64,000 nucleotides of DNA, from NCBI GenBank assembly GCA_013099195.1, contig CP039999.1, positions 496,001 to 560,000 on the forward strand, given 5' to 3'. The DNA comes from Candidatus Saccharibacteria bacterium oral taxon 488 (GTDB lineage Bacteria > Patescibacteriota > Saccharimonadia > Saccharimonadales > Saccharimonadaceae). Position 1 is the stretch's first letter. Each line of letters starts with the position of its first letter. A model generated the notes under the pieces. That model had not been told where the DNA came from. It saw only the letters and a program-made list of their open reading frames with translations, and did not search any database. Position numbers and translations under genes: made by a program. This document shows, one piece after another, positions 23,712-31,983 of this stretch.

Positions 23712-25314
23712 TGAGCTTGAATTCGATGTTTATTCGTTTGGTATCATTTGGTACGGTGCGTACCCAGAACGGAGAGAATTTCACATCAACATTCTCGATA
23801 CCTTTGATGGCTTCGAGCGCCGACTGGATGTCGCCATAACTTTTACCGCGTGACTGCTCCTTAACCTTTTCTTCATCAATGGTCGGACCGACGACGGCAT
23901 TGGCGGTGATGTGAGTAATGAAGTTACCGCCTTGACCGCTAAACTGTGCGAACTTTGCGCTATCGACACCATCTTTATAGATTTTTTGCGACTGCTTGCC
24001 CTCTAGCTCCTTGTTAGCGATTGCCTTCAAATACGTACTTAGCTCGGCCTTTTCGATACCAACCATCGAGGCGGTCACCACTGTTTTAAGCGTCACTGCA
24101 CTGGCTGCCTCACTGTCAACAGCGACGCTTGGAGCTGGTGTGCTACGCTGCTCTTGGTAGCTTTCTTTGATAATGACAGTCGACCCGCCGAATGATTGTT
24201 CAACCTTAGCACGGAGAGAATCGGCTTTTTTCTCGTTCAATAGGTCGCCAGCACGCTTGATATCGTCGCTACTGACCACTGTCACTTCGCGGCTGGTACC
24301 GCCCGAGGTTTCACCGACAAGGGCAGCGCTGACCCCTGATGGCATCCCCGATACCGAGCCACTCTCACCGTTATATTCCGCTCCGATATTCGCGGCTGTC
24401 ACCATGACGGTTGAGCCCGAAGCATTAGAACGGCTAAATGTCACTGCACTATCGGTCGTAAAGGTCATCCCGCCGCTTGTACGAATCGAAGTGCCGGCCG
24501 GAACAGTCTTATCGAGCAGGCTGATCGAGTCGGTCGCGATACGCAACTTACCCTTAGCCCGCTCACCGACTTTCTTCTTGCCGGTCGCCGAAAACTCAAC
24601 GGATAGTTCTACTTTTTGCTCCTGCTGGCGCGCTTTAATCACGTCAGCGGTCGGGTCAGTCACCCCATCAGTCTTGAGCGTTACTTTCTTATTTACCGTC
24701 ACGGTTGTTGTCTTGGCCGTGATAATTACTCGCGCATGCGGCGCAAACCAAATCGCCCATACCAAAAATCCAATAAGTAGCAGCGCACCGCCGCCAATCA
24801 GCAGAAACTTTTTACGAAATAGATTAAAGTTCGGGACTTTTGGCGCTGTCTTGCTCTTGTTGGCGTTATCCGCCGGTTTTGAGGTCTCGTCGTCTTGTTT
24901 TTTGGATGAATCAGCGATGGCCGAATCAATCGCTTTATCCGTTTCATCAACAGGTTGCGCGCTCTTTTCTAGCTCGCCGACTGGCAGCTCGCGCCCATCG
25001 ATGACGTCATTTTCGTCGTCCACCTTCAGTACCGGCACCTCGGCCATTTCTGGCTTGCTCTGGAGCGTCTTGGCCACTGGAATTTTGGCCGCCGCCGCTA
25101 AGCCAGACAGAATCGTATCACCGGTAATCAGCACGACTCGCTTATCAACCGACGCGGCCGTCCGAGCGATCAGCCGCATATTAACCGCACTACGCAACAC
25201 ACCAACTCGCTTTGGCGGCACCAGTGCGATAATCCGTTCTTTCGACGCCTTTATCTTACCAACAATGGCGGTGATATCATCTTCGACGTCAATGTAAATA
25301 ACATCTTTATTCAT
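23701..25314 (-). CDS. Single-span membrane protein, baseplate-J-like C-terminal region
   Basis: 537 residues. N-terminal cytoplasmic domain (1-75) rich in beta/alpha pattern (KERIIALVPPKRVGVL), acidic linker (85-155), one membrane span (about 172-192) and an extracytoplasmic domain (200-537) with repeated beta-strands such as VTVTAANIGAEYNG-like sequence, reminiscent of proteins annotated as baseplate J-like in other Patescibacteria. It directly follows the FtsA/PilM-like gene (zero spacing) and overlaps ruvX. A link between cytoskeletal ATPase and envelope, or part of a pilus or secretion assembly, is inferred from this context only. Confidence 0.6.
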   Translation of the reverse strand: MNKDVIYIDVEDDITAIVGKIKASKERIIALVPPKRVGVLRSAVNMRLIARTAASVDKRVVLITGDTILSGLAAAAKIPVAKTLQSKPEMAEVPVLKVDDENDVIDGRELPVGELEKSAQPVDETDKAIDSAIADSSKKQDDETSKPADNANKSKTAPKVPNFNLFRKKFLLIGGGALLLIGFLVWAIWFAPHARVIITAKTTTVTVNKKVTLKTDGVTDPTADVIKARQQEQKVELSVEFSATGKKKVGERAKGKLRIATDSISLLDKTVPAGTSIRTSGGMTFTTDSAVTFSRSNASGSTVMVTAANIGAEYNGESGSVSGMPSGVSAALVGETSGGTSREVTVVSSDDIKRAGDLLNEKKADSLRAKVEQSFGGSTVIIKESYQEQRSTPAPSVAVDSEAASAVTLKTVVTASMVGIEKAELSTYLKAIANKELEGKQSQKIYKDGVDSAKFAQFSGQGGNFITHITANAVVGPTIDEEKVKEQSRGKSYGDIQSALEAIKGIENVDVKFSPFWVRTVPNDTKRINIEFKLNES

Positions 25315-26577
25315 CTATATTTTAAGTAATCGGTTAACTTTATCCATCAAGCCATGAGCGTCTTGATTACTTACCATTGTATCATATCCAACCCGCAGCA
25401 GGCCCATCACCGTGATAAATGTGTGATCCGTGATATCACCAGTCGTATCAGTGATACCGATGACATCAGAGGGCTTGATATGCTGAATGGTTGGCTTTTT
25501 CGTAAACGGCAGCTCCTTGTACCATGGCTGATTGGCGAGTGCATCAACCAGCTGCTGCAAGCTCGCGCCACCGCCACACAGCAAAATTCGGTTCGGCAAA
25601 TGATCAACGCTGTCAAAATCACCGAGTGCCAGCTCAACACCCGACAGCCATACCTCAAGTGTTTTATCAATTGCCTCGTCAAGTTTGCGCTTGAGGGTTG
25701 GTTTGATGTAACCATTATCAGTATTTACCTTCAACTTTTCCGCCTCTTTATAACCCAGATCAAGGTCCGTCGCAATCATCCGCGTAAAGCTCCGCCCACC
25801 GATGCCGAACATCTTGGTGCCCTCAACGCCGCCGTCATTGACGACCGCAATGTCAGTCGTGCCACCACCGCAGTCGATCAAGATCGCCGTAAAATTAGAA
25901 TTCGCATCTGTACCGAGCACACTTCGGCTGACTGCAAACGGTTCGGCCGCCACGGCGATTAGCTCCAGCGCTAACTCGTCGGCCACCTTTTCCAGCGCTC
26001 CGATATGCACCATTGGTGCAAATGCCGTATAAATCTGTACCGCGACGTCCCGCCCCTGAAAACCGATCGGGTTTGACACCTTGTAGCCATCAATATGAAT
26101 GCTGACCAGTGCTGAATTAACCAGCTTTACCTCGACGTCCTCGTTGCCAGTTTCCAGTGCAATCTGCGCCTGCGCCTTGCCCTGTGCTCGTTCCTGTACC
26201 TTCTCAATGATGAATTCCATCTCGGCAACATCCAGTGGTTTATCGGGCTGCGGCCGGCGATAGCGAATGGTGTTGGTCACGCCCTTGACCAGCTCACCGG
26301 CAATACCGATGATCACCCGCTTGGCCTGAACACCGGCCTTATCCTCAGCCTCGGTCAGTGCCGCCTCGCAATTGGTCACCACACCAGCGATATCAGCGAT
26401 CGCGCCTTGGTGCATGTCGCCCAGATTCTGCTGCGCCCGACCAACTCCGATGATCTCGATATCATCATCCTTGATCTCGGCGATCAGCGCCTTAATATAC
26501 TCCGTACCGATGTCGAGACCGACCAGGTACTGGTGTTCATCTTTGTCTGTCTTCTTGAAAAGCCTATCTAACACCAT
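25315..26577 (-). CDS. FtsA/PilM-like actin-fold ATPase
   Basis: 420 residues. Actin-superfamily motifs are clear: YLVGLDIGTEYIKALIAE (phosphate 1), the SHS2 insert (about residues 85-170), ILIDCGGGTTDIAVV (phosphate 2) and RILLCGGGASLQQLV (adenosine). The SHS2 position fits FtsA and PilM. No ftsZ lies next to it, and the partner is a single-span membrane protein, an arrangement similar to pilM-pilN, so cell division and type IV pilus roles are both possible. A TATAAT ends 10 bases before the ATG. A longer variant of the leaderless layout is likely. Confidence 0.8.
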   Translation of the reverse strand: MVLDRLFKKTDKDEHQYLVGLDIGTEYIKALIAEIKDDDIEIIGVGRAQQNLGDMHQGAIADIAGVVTNCEAALTEAEDKAGVQAKRVIIGIAGELVKGVTNTIRYRRPQPDKPLDVAEMEFIIEKVQERAQGKAQAQIALETGNEDVEVKLVNSALVSIHIDGYKVSNPIGFQGRDVAVQIYTAFAPMVHIGALEKVADELALELIAVAAEPFAVSRSVLGTDANSNFTAILIDCGGGTTDIAVVNDGGVEGTKMFGIGGRSFTRMIATDLDLGYKEAEKLKVNTDNGYIKPTLKRKLDEAIDKTLEVWLSGVELALGDFDSVDHLPNRILLCGGGASLQQLVDALANQPWYKELPFTKKPTIQHIKPSDVIGITDTTGDITDHTFITVMGLLRVGYDTMVSNQDAHGLMDKVNRLLKI

Positions 26578-26620
26578 AGTCTTTATGATTATATACCATT
26601 TGGGTGTGGATTGGCTAGTT

Positions 26621-26648
26621 TTGACAAAATATTATTTAGTTGTATAAT
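26621..26648 (+). promoter_or_regulatory. Consensus promoter, leaderless type
   Basis: TTGACA (26621-26626), a 16-base spacer and TATAAT (26643-26648), ending seven bases before the ATG at 26656. Confidence 0.75.
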
Positions 26649-26655
26649 ACATATT

Positions 26656-27498
26656 ATGTATTCTGCATTCCGTCATGATGGTGACACTTTATCATACACT
26701 GCGTCACGCAAACTGTCCGCCGAGCAGCGTGATACCTTAAAACGTGAAATTATCGGATTACATGCTGATACTGTTAACAATACCTGTACACCCAGTGCTG
26801 TACACATCACAGGCACATATCGCGAAAAGGATACGATACTGCACCTAGCTGCTCTGAGAGAACTTATCGCCAGCGGCCTAGCCTTTGCCGCTGACCTTGA
26901 GCTACGGGAAGGTCAATTCGGAAGACGGCTCGTTCGGCCAAAGCATACACCAACCTGGACAGGCCTCCTTAGTAATGAAGATATCGTGGCCGCCCTTGGC
27001 GGAGTCGACTCCATCCGCACAAGCGAATACTATACAAACCCCACACGTAAGGTTAGTGACAACACCATGTGGCAGTTGCTTGATGAAATCCCCATGATAG
27101 AGAAAGATCGTCTTACTCGTTTTTGTAGTGAATTTTTTGAACCAGCTGTTGGGCTTGGAATGACCGATGTGGTCGCGATTGATGCTATATATAAAAAGAC
27201 GCGGTCAAAATCCACCTCAAAACCACGCACCAAAGAGCGATATGTACTGCGCAATAGTAAAATTCTACGGGAAGTCGGACAGCAAGCAATCAAAGATACC
27301 CTCACCGTTGTCGTAAACCCGTATACCGGTGTAGTTGATGCCCAGACAATAATTAGTCCATCAACGACGCACGGACACCTTCTCCAGACTAATCCAGACA
27401 CAATAACTGATCGCGCAGTTCAAGCCTGCAAACGGCTCAGCGAGACAATTCGTACAGAGAACGACCCGTTTGCTATATTGGAGCAGCTTGATAGATAA
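26656..27498 (+). CDS. Hypothetical protein
   Basis: 280 residues, soluble, mixed charge; I see no known motif. A consensus promoter (TTGACA-16-TATAAT) ends seven bases before the ATG, so the start is secure and the message leaderless; an in-frame upstream start at 26611 would lie before the promoter. It is a single gene, facing alaS tail to tail. The conserved-looking block PYTGVVDAQTIISPSTTHGHLL might be useful for homology searches. Sequence resembles chromosomal genes in base composition, so recent transfer is not evident. Confidence 0.65.
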   Translation: MYSAFRHDGDTLSYTASRKLSAEQRDTLKREIIGLHADTVNNTCTPSAVHITGTYREKDTILHLAALRELIASGLAFAADLELREGQFGRRLVRPKHTPTWTGLLSNEDIVAALGGVDSIRTSEYYTNPTRKVSDNTMWQLLDEIPMIEKDRLTRFCSEFFEPAVGLGMTDVVAIDAIYKKTRSKSTSKPRTKERYVLRNSKILREVGQQAIKDTLTVVVNPYTGVVDAQTIISPSTTHGHLLQTNPDTITDRAVQACKRLSETIRTENDPFAILEQLDR

Positions 27499-27540
27499 CG
27501 CCTTTAGCCCACGATATCCTACCTCTATACAAAACTACAA

Positions 27541-29445
27541 TCAAGAAGCGTCTGCAGCGCCCTCACTAAGAACAGCCTTAATCCGCCGAATCCCAGCAGC
27601 ACTCGCCTCTTCTTTAGTGATGGTGAAGCGCTTACCGCCCTCAGCCAAGACGCCAGTGTGTTCGACGTGTGGGCCGCCGCAAACTTCGAAACTAACGACA
27701 TTATCGCCCTCGCCGATAGAATAAACTTTCACTTCATCACCGTAGCGCTCGCCAAAGGCGCCGATTGCGCCCATATTCAGCGCCTCGTCAGTCGGATAGA
27801 CGGCAAAGCTGACTGGTAAATCAGCGTCGATCCAAGCATTGACTTGATCTTCTACTGCCTGTTTTTCCTCTGGCGTCAATTTATCGTGATTGAAATCAAA
27901 GCGTAGGCGCTCAGCAGTGATATTGCTGCCGTGCTGTTGCAAATCCGGTGCATCGAGGACTTTGCGTAGCGCTGCTCCCAACAAGTGCGTCGCCGTATGA
28001 TATTTCAAATGAATCGGATCGTGACCCTCCAGGCCGCCGCTAAATTGCCCCTTGCGTGCTGTCTTGGAGCGTTGGCGCTGCTCAGCCATTCGCGCATCAA
28101 ATTCAGCGCGCCAATTATCAGAAAGCTTGATGCCTTGTTTATAGGCCTCCTCGGTACTCAGCTCCACCGGAAAGCCAAACGTATCATATAGCGTAAATAG
28201 CTCTTCGCCAGTTAAGCCATCGTCGATATAATGCTGCATCTGCTTTAAGCCTTTGCGCAGCGTTTGGCGGAAGGCTTTTTCTTCCTTGACCAGCACAGCG
28301 ATGATACTCTCGCGGTTTTCCTTAACCTCTGGGAAATCTGCTTCATACAAATCAGCAATCACCGGCACGATTTCCTCGAGGAAATTCTGCTCAATTCCCA
28401 GATCGAAACTATAGCGAATCGCCCGGCGCAGTAAGCGGCGCATCACATAACCCTGCTCCTTATTGCTCGGCACGCAGCCATCGACCGCCATAAAGGTAGC
28501 AGCCCTCAGATGATCAGCGATCACCCGCATACTTTCGGTATGTGAAGCGTACTGTTTGCCGCTCAAATCCTGCAATTTCTCGATGATTGGCCATAGCAAG
28601 CTAATCTTGAAAACGTCCGGGTCGTTATTAGCCGCTGCCGCAATTCGCTCCAGGCCTGAGCCATGATCAATGTTTGGCTTTTCTAGTGGCTCAAACACAC
28701 CGTCCGCCACCTTTTTGTAAGCCATAAAGACATTGTTGCCAATCTCCATAAAACGACCACAATCGCAGTTCGGATGACAATACTCGCCAAACTTCGGATC
28801 ATGCTCGATAAAGTCAAACTCATAAAACATCTCGCTATCCGGCCCACACGGATCACCAATCGGCGTAGTTTCCGGCCCACCATTACGACTCCACCAGTTC
28901 TTGCTGCTATCATAAAAGAAAATCCGCTCACCCGGATGAATACCGCGCGCTGCGCCCTGCTCCTCGCTACCAATATCGGCTAGTCCAGCCTCGATGCCTT
29001 TTTCGACAAACTTCTGCTGCCATAACTCGGCCGCTTCAGTATCCCTGGCGATATTATATTCCGGCGCACCAATGAAACATGTCACGTATAGCCGCTGCGG
29101 GTCAAGCCCAATTTCTTCGGTCAAGAACGTCCACATCCAATTGATCTGCTCTTGTTTGAAATAATCACCCAAGCTCCAGTTGCCGAGCATTTCAAAAAAC
29201 GTGGTGTGGCGGTTATCACCGATATCATCAATATCTTGTGCCCTCAAGCACGTCTGCGAATCAGCGATCCGCTTGCCTTCGGGATGCGGTTCACCCAGCA
29301 GGTATGGGATCATCGGCTGCATGCCCGCACCGGTAAATAGCGTTGTTGGATCGTCAGTTAGAATCAGCGGCGCGCGCTTGATGACTGCGTGAGCCTGTTT
29401 GCTGTAAAAGTCGAGATATTTGAGGCGAATTTCTTGAGCGTTCAT
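27541..29445 (-). CDS. alaS: Alanyl-tRNA synthetase, short form
   Basis: 634 residues. The class II catalytic core (1-240: MNAQEIRLKYLDFY, HTTFFEMLGNWS, GNNVFMAYKK), tRNA-recognition part (240-450) and the editing domain with HTATH and CGGPHVEHTG zinc-binding motifs are present. The C-terminal C-Ala domain, which takes the usual enzyme to about 870 residues, is missing: the ORF ends soon after the editing domain (RRIKAVLSEGAADAS). TATAAT with TGC upstream (29453-29458) ends seven bases before the ATG at 29445, deciding this start over an in-frame codon at 29478. Confidence 0.96.
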   Translation of the reverse strand: MNAQEIRLKYLDFYSKQAHAVIKRAPLILTDDPTTLFTGAGMQPMIPYLLGEPHPEGKRIADSQTCLRAQDIDDIGDNRHTTFFEMLGNWSLGDYFKQEQINWMWTFLTEEIGLDPQRLYVTCFIGAPEYNIARDTEAAELWQQKFVEKGIEAGLADIGSEEQGAARGIHPGERIFFYDSSKNWWSRNGGPETTPIGDPCGPDSEMFYEFDFIEHDPKFGEYCHPNCDCGRFMEIGNNVFMAYKKVADGVFEPLEKPNIDHGSGLERIAAAANNDPDVFKISLLWPIIEKLQDLSGKQYASHTESMRVIADHLRAATFMAVDGCVPSNKEQGYVMRRLLRRAIRYSFDLGIEQNFLEEIVPVIADLYEADFPEVKENRESIIAVLVKEEKAFRQTLRKGLKQMQHYIDDGLTGEELFTLYDTFGFPVELSTEEAYKQGIKLSDNWRAEFDARMAEQRQRSKTARKGQFSGGLEGHDPIHLKYHTATHLLGAALRKVLDAPDLQQHGSNITAERLRFDFNHDKLTPEEKQAVEDQVNAWIDADLPVSFAVYPTDEALNMGAIGAFGERYGDEVKVYSIGEGDNVVSFEVCGGPHVEHTGVLAEGGKRFTITKEEASAAGIRRIKAVLSEGAADAS

Positions 29446-29487
29446 AGGAGCAATTATAGCACAAATCGCCTCAGACACTCTGAATCT

Positions 29488-31017
29488 TTATGAGCATTTT
29501 TTCCGCATCAGCAGCACTGCACCGCTGATAATGGCAGTAACACCAGCCCCGATGGCTACCGGCAAACTCGTACCGGTATCAGCTAGTTGACTGCCCGCTC
29601 GGCCTTGCGAAGCGCCCGGCTGCCCTGGTTGACTCGGCTGACCCGGCTGGTTAGGAGCACCTGGATTACCCGGCGCTGTTGGCACAGCGTTCCACTTAGC
29701 GTATAGCGTGAAGTTAGAATTTGGCATTGTATGGATGTTAAAGTCCCACTGCATCAGATAAGTTGGATCAGCATACCACCCGGAAAAGGTATAGCCAGCC
29801 CGCGTCGGATCAGCCGGCCGCACCGCCTTGGCAGTGTAGGCGACCGTTTGAGATGGTACCGGTGAGCCTGAGCCGGTATTAAACGTCAGCGTGTAGGTCG
29901 GGCACTGCTTGGCATCGCCATTGATTGTCCAGCCGTGACCACCGTCGGCCACTGTCTTTTGCAGCGCTGCATGCGCCGCCTCCGCCGTACAATATTTCAG
30001 GCCAGCCGCACCCAGCGTCACTGGTGACTTGAGTACTGCATTATTCCAGGCAGTCAGTGTTGCGTCGTAATTTTGCACCGATAGCGCCGTATTATCAAGC
30101 ATATTCGCCCCACCAGCATACGGATCACCCGTAACGTCCTGCAGCGAGGTCAGTTGCCAGCCAGCCAGCGACTGGTTGAATGCCCGCGCATTGTCCAACA
30201 TCCGCACCATAGCATGTGCTTTCGTCATATTCCACAGCCCGATCGGTTGATTGAACGAATTTGCCCACTCGAACATGCTATCAGCGTATTCAAGTTTTGC
30301 AGTATTCCAGCTGGCAATTGACGAACTACCGCCGTTATTGAACGCCCCTGCATACGCAAACATATGGCCAGCGCTCGTCACATTTCCCATGTTCCACGAA
30401 CCGATGTTTTGGTTAAACTGTCCGGCGCCATGGAACATATTAGCAGTTGTCGTCACATTTGATGTATTCCATCGCCAATTGGCACCCTCACCCTTGAGTG
30501 AGCGAGCCGTGTCGAACATACCTTGCAGACTCGTTACGTTCGTGAGATTTGGCACGTCAGTCGCCTTGACGTCCATATTCTCAGCGCCCCGAAACGCCGA
30601 GTCCATGCTGCGCCACACGCCCGTTCCCCACTGGTCAACTGACATGATTTTCAAACGATCACCGGCATTATTCACATAAATCTGCGGGAATGTACCGCCG
30701 ATACGAATTGTGTGACGACCCTCATCGCTGTATGTGCAGGTGTGGCTACCCGTCACGCCCACAGCGTCAGGAATACCGTCATTGTTACAGTCGACCGTAT
30801 AATTATATCCCCCGCCTGTCACCGGTATAGTAAATTGATCGGTGTTTGATACGCCCGGTTTCGTGGTGTCAATCGTCATGACAAAATCAGTATTGTTAAT
30901 TGGATCAGCTTTCGCTGGCTGCGTCATCACAAGTAGCGTCAGGCCACCAACACCAAGCATCATAACCCCTGCTGTTAGCGTCGGCAGCAAGCGCCTGCGT
31001 CGTTGTAAATATTTCAT
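29488..31017 (-). CDS. BspA-like surface protein with LPXTG-like anchor
   Basis: 509 residues. Signal peptide (RRRRLLPTLTAGVMM..., cleavage near AKA-DP at 38), then tandem DUF285/BspA-type repeats (about 120-300; NMFHGAGQFNQNIGSW-type units), a Listeria-Bacteroides (InlB B) repeat (about 375-440; GYTFSGWYADPTY), a Pro/Gly/Gln-rich spacer (445-475) and LADTG at about 478-482 followed by a hydrophobic span and RKKCS. This is a sortase-anchored layout with Ala in place of Pro. It is a likely adhesin for host contact. AGGGGG precedes the ATG. No sortase gene is in the window. Confidence 0.88.
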   Translation of the reverse strand: MKYLQRRRRLLPTLTAGVMMLGVGGLTLLVMTQPAKADPINNTDFVMTIDTTKPGVSNTDQFTIPVTGGGYNYTVDCNNDGIPDAVGVTGSHTCTYSDEGRHTIRIGGTFPQIYVNNAGDRLKIMSVDQWGTGVWRSMDSAFRGAENMDVKATDVPNLTNVTSLQGMFDTARSLKGEGANWRWNTSNVTTTANMFHGAGQFNQNIGSWNMGNVTSAGHMFAYAGAFNNGGSSSIASWNTAKLEYADSMFEWANSFNQPIGLWNMTKAHAMVRMLDNARAFNQSLAGWQLTSLQDVTGDPYAGGANMLDNTALSVQNYDATLTAWNNAVLKSPVTLGAAGLKYCTAEAAHAALQKTVADGGHGWTINGDAKQCPTYTLTFNTGSGSPVPSQTVAYTAKAVRPADPTRAGYTFSGWYADPTYLMQWDFNIHTMPNSNFTLYAKWNAVPTAPGNPGAPNQPGQPSQPGQPGASQGRAGSQLADTGTSLPVAIGAGVTAIISGAVLLMRKKCS

Positions 31018-31090
31018 AAACCCCCTATTATGTTCATGTTACTTCGTTGTACTATTACCTCAAATAATACGCGACTAAGCCCTCCATTGT

Positions 31091-31121
31091 CAAGAAAATC
31101 CCGCCCTCATCGCAGGCGGGA
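31091..31121 (-). terminator. rpsP terminator
   Basis: On the minus strand CCCGCC and GGCGGG (31100-31105 and 31115-31120) form the stem, followed by ATTTTCTT. It lies about 25 bases after the rpsP stop. Confidence 0.8.
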
Positions 31122-31145
31122 AATGTCTCAGTTTATCACGTCGTA

Positions 31146-31508
31146 TTATTCGGCACTTGGCTCGCCAGCATCTGGCTGAGCCGGCTCTTCTTTTGGCTGG
31201 TTTTTACGAAGCTTCTCTGGATTGCGGATAGCTTTGTGCTTATCAGCAGCTGGCTCTTTAACCCACTTTGGCAAGGTGACGCCAGCTTCTTTCAATAACT
31301 TAACAACACGCGGTGTTGGCTGGGCACCATTGTCCAAATATTTCTGTGCTAATTCAGCCTGAATATTTGCTGCTTTAGTGTGTGGATTGTAGCTGCCGAC
31401 ATACGCGACCACGCGACCGCTTGATGGATGGCGCTGCGCCTCTTGTACTGCCAGGCGGTACACCGGATAACCCTTGCGACCCAACCGTTGCAAACGAATT
31501 GCTAGCAT
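31146..31508 (-). CDS. rpsP: 30S ribosomal protein S16
   Basis: 120 residues beginning MLAIRLQRLGRKGYPVYRLAV, diagnostic of S16, with RVVAYVGSYNPHTK following. The S16 core ends near residue 85; the remaining 35 residues are a Lys/Glu/Pro-rich tail, common in bacteria. AAAGGAAG precedes the ATG. TTGACG-17-TACACT (31585-31590 and 31562-31567 on this strand) forms a good promoter with a 50-base leader. It is usually in an operon with the KH gene and trmD; here it stands alone with its own terminator. Confidence 0.97.
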   Translation of the reverse strand: MLAIRLQRLGRKGYPVYRLAVQEAQRHPSSGRVVAYVGSYNPHTKAANIQAELAQKYLDNGAQPTPRVVKLLKEAGVTLPKWVKEPAADKHKAIRNPEKLRKNQPKEEPAQPDAGEPSAE

Positions 31509-31662
31509 GTGTGATTTCTTCCTTTTCTTACAACTCTTTGATTAATGTATTACTCCTAGAGAGTGTACACTATTTCGCTATGTACGTCAATTCTGTCTTG
31601 AGTCTGGGCAATTATCCCATTGAAGCAAGTGATCAATAAATAACTTATGCTATACTAGTATT

Positions 31663-31743
31663 AATAACCAATTTCGAAATCCGGTAAACTTACGCGTACG
31701 GCGCGGCGAAATGGATAAGTCCATTAACATCGCCGCGTTTTTT
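31663..31743 (+). ncRNA. Orphan promoter-terminator unit, putative small RNA
   Basis: TATACT with TGC upstream (31648-31656) is an extended -10, and about 75 bases later CGCGGCGA (31702-31709) pairs perfectly with TCGCCGCG (31730-31737), followed by six T. A smaller stem AATGGA/TCCATT lies inside. No ORF is between them, and no plus-strand gene lies upstream that this terminator could serve. A transcript of about 80 nt is expected; it could be a small RNA or a regulatory leader for the tRNA that starts 10 bases later. No known family is recognised. Confidence 0.4.
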
Positions 31744-31753
31744 ATATAAATAA

Positions 31754-31829
31754 GCTCGGGTAACTCAGTGGATAGAGTACGCTTCTGTCGAAGGCGATAA
31801 CGTGGGTTCGAATCCCACCCCGGGTACCA
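31754..31829 (+). tRNA. tRNA-Asp (anticodon GTC), atypical
   Basis: Complete cloverleaf: acceptor GCTCGGG/CCCGGGT (with G1-U72 and U3-G70 wobbles), D-arm ACTC/GAGT, anticodon arm CGCTT-CTGTCGA-AGGCG giving anticodon GTC, variable loop ATAAC, T-arm GTGGG-TTCGAAT-CCCAC, and an encoded CCA. The discriminator is A and the D-loop AGTGGATA carries A20, both more like arginine tRNAs than aspartate tRNAs, which normally have G73 and C38. It follows the putative small RNA terminator by 10 bases and precedes a transposase gene. Confidence 0.8.
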
Positions 31830-31884
31830 ATAATATTCCCATAAAGGTAAAGACCCCTTGGGTAGGGGTCTTACGCTTCTGTCG
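31778..31884 (+). repeat. 13-base direct repeat of the tRNA anticodon arm
   Basis: TACGCTTCTGTCG occurs at 31778-31790 inside the tRNA and again at 31872-31884, right after a hairpin (AAGACCCC 31850-31857 / GGGGTCTT 31865-31872). Such partial tRNA copies often mark integration or duplication events; here a transposase gene follows. Confidence 0.7.
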
Positions 31885-31983
31885 TATCTCTCATTATACG
31901 TCAGATTGTTTGTGGTGTCCATAAATCACTTGCAAAATATAATGTTTAATTATATAATACAGTTCGATAAGCTGTCTAGACTT

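Noticed and set aside
24167-25297. 376-residue plus-strand ORF
   Set aside because: It is fully antisense to the coupled membrane protein gene at 23701-25314, has no promoter or ribosome site, and its composition is that of a complement frame.
31650-31922. 90-residue minus-strand ORF containing GWDSNPR-like sequence
   Set aside because: It is the antisense translation of the tRNA-Asp; this peptide is a well-known false ORF from tRNA genes.
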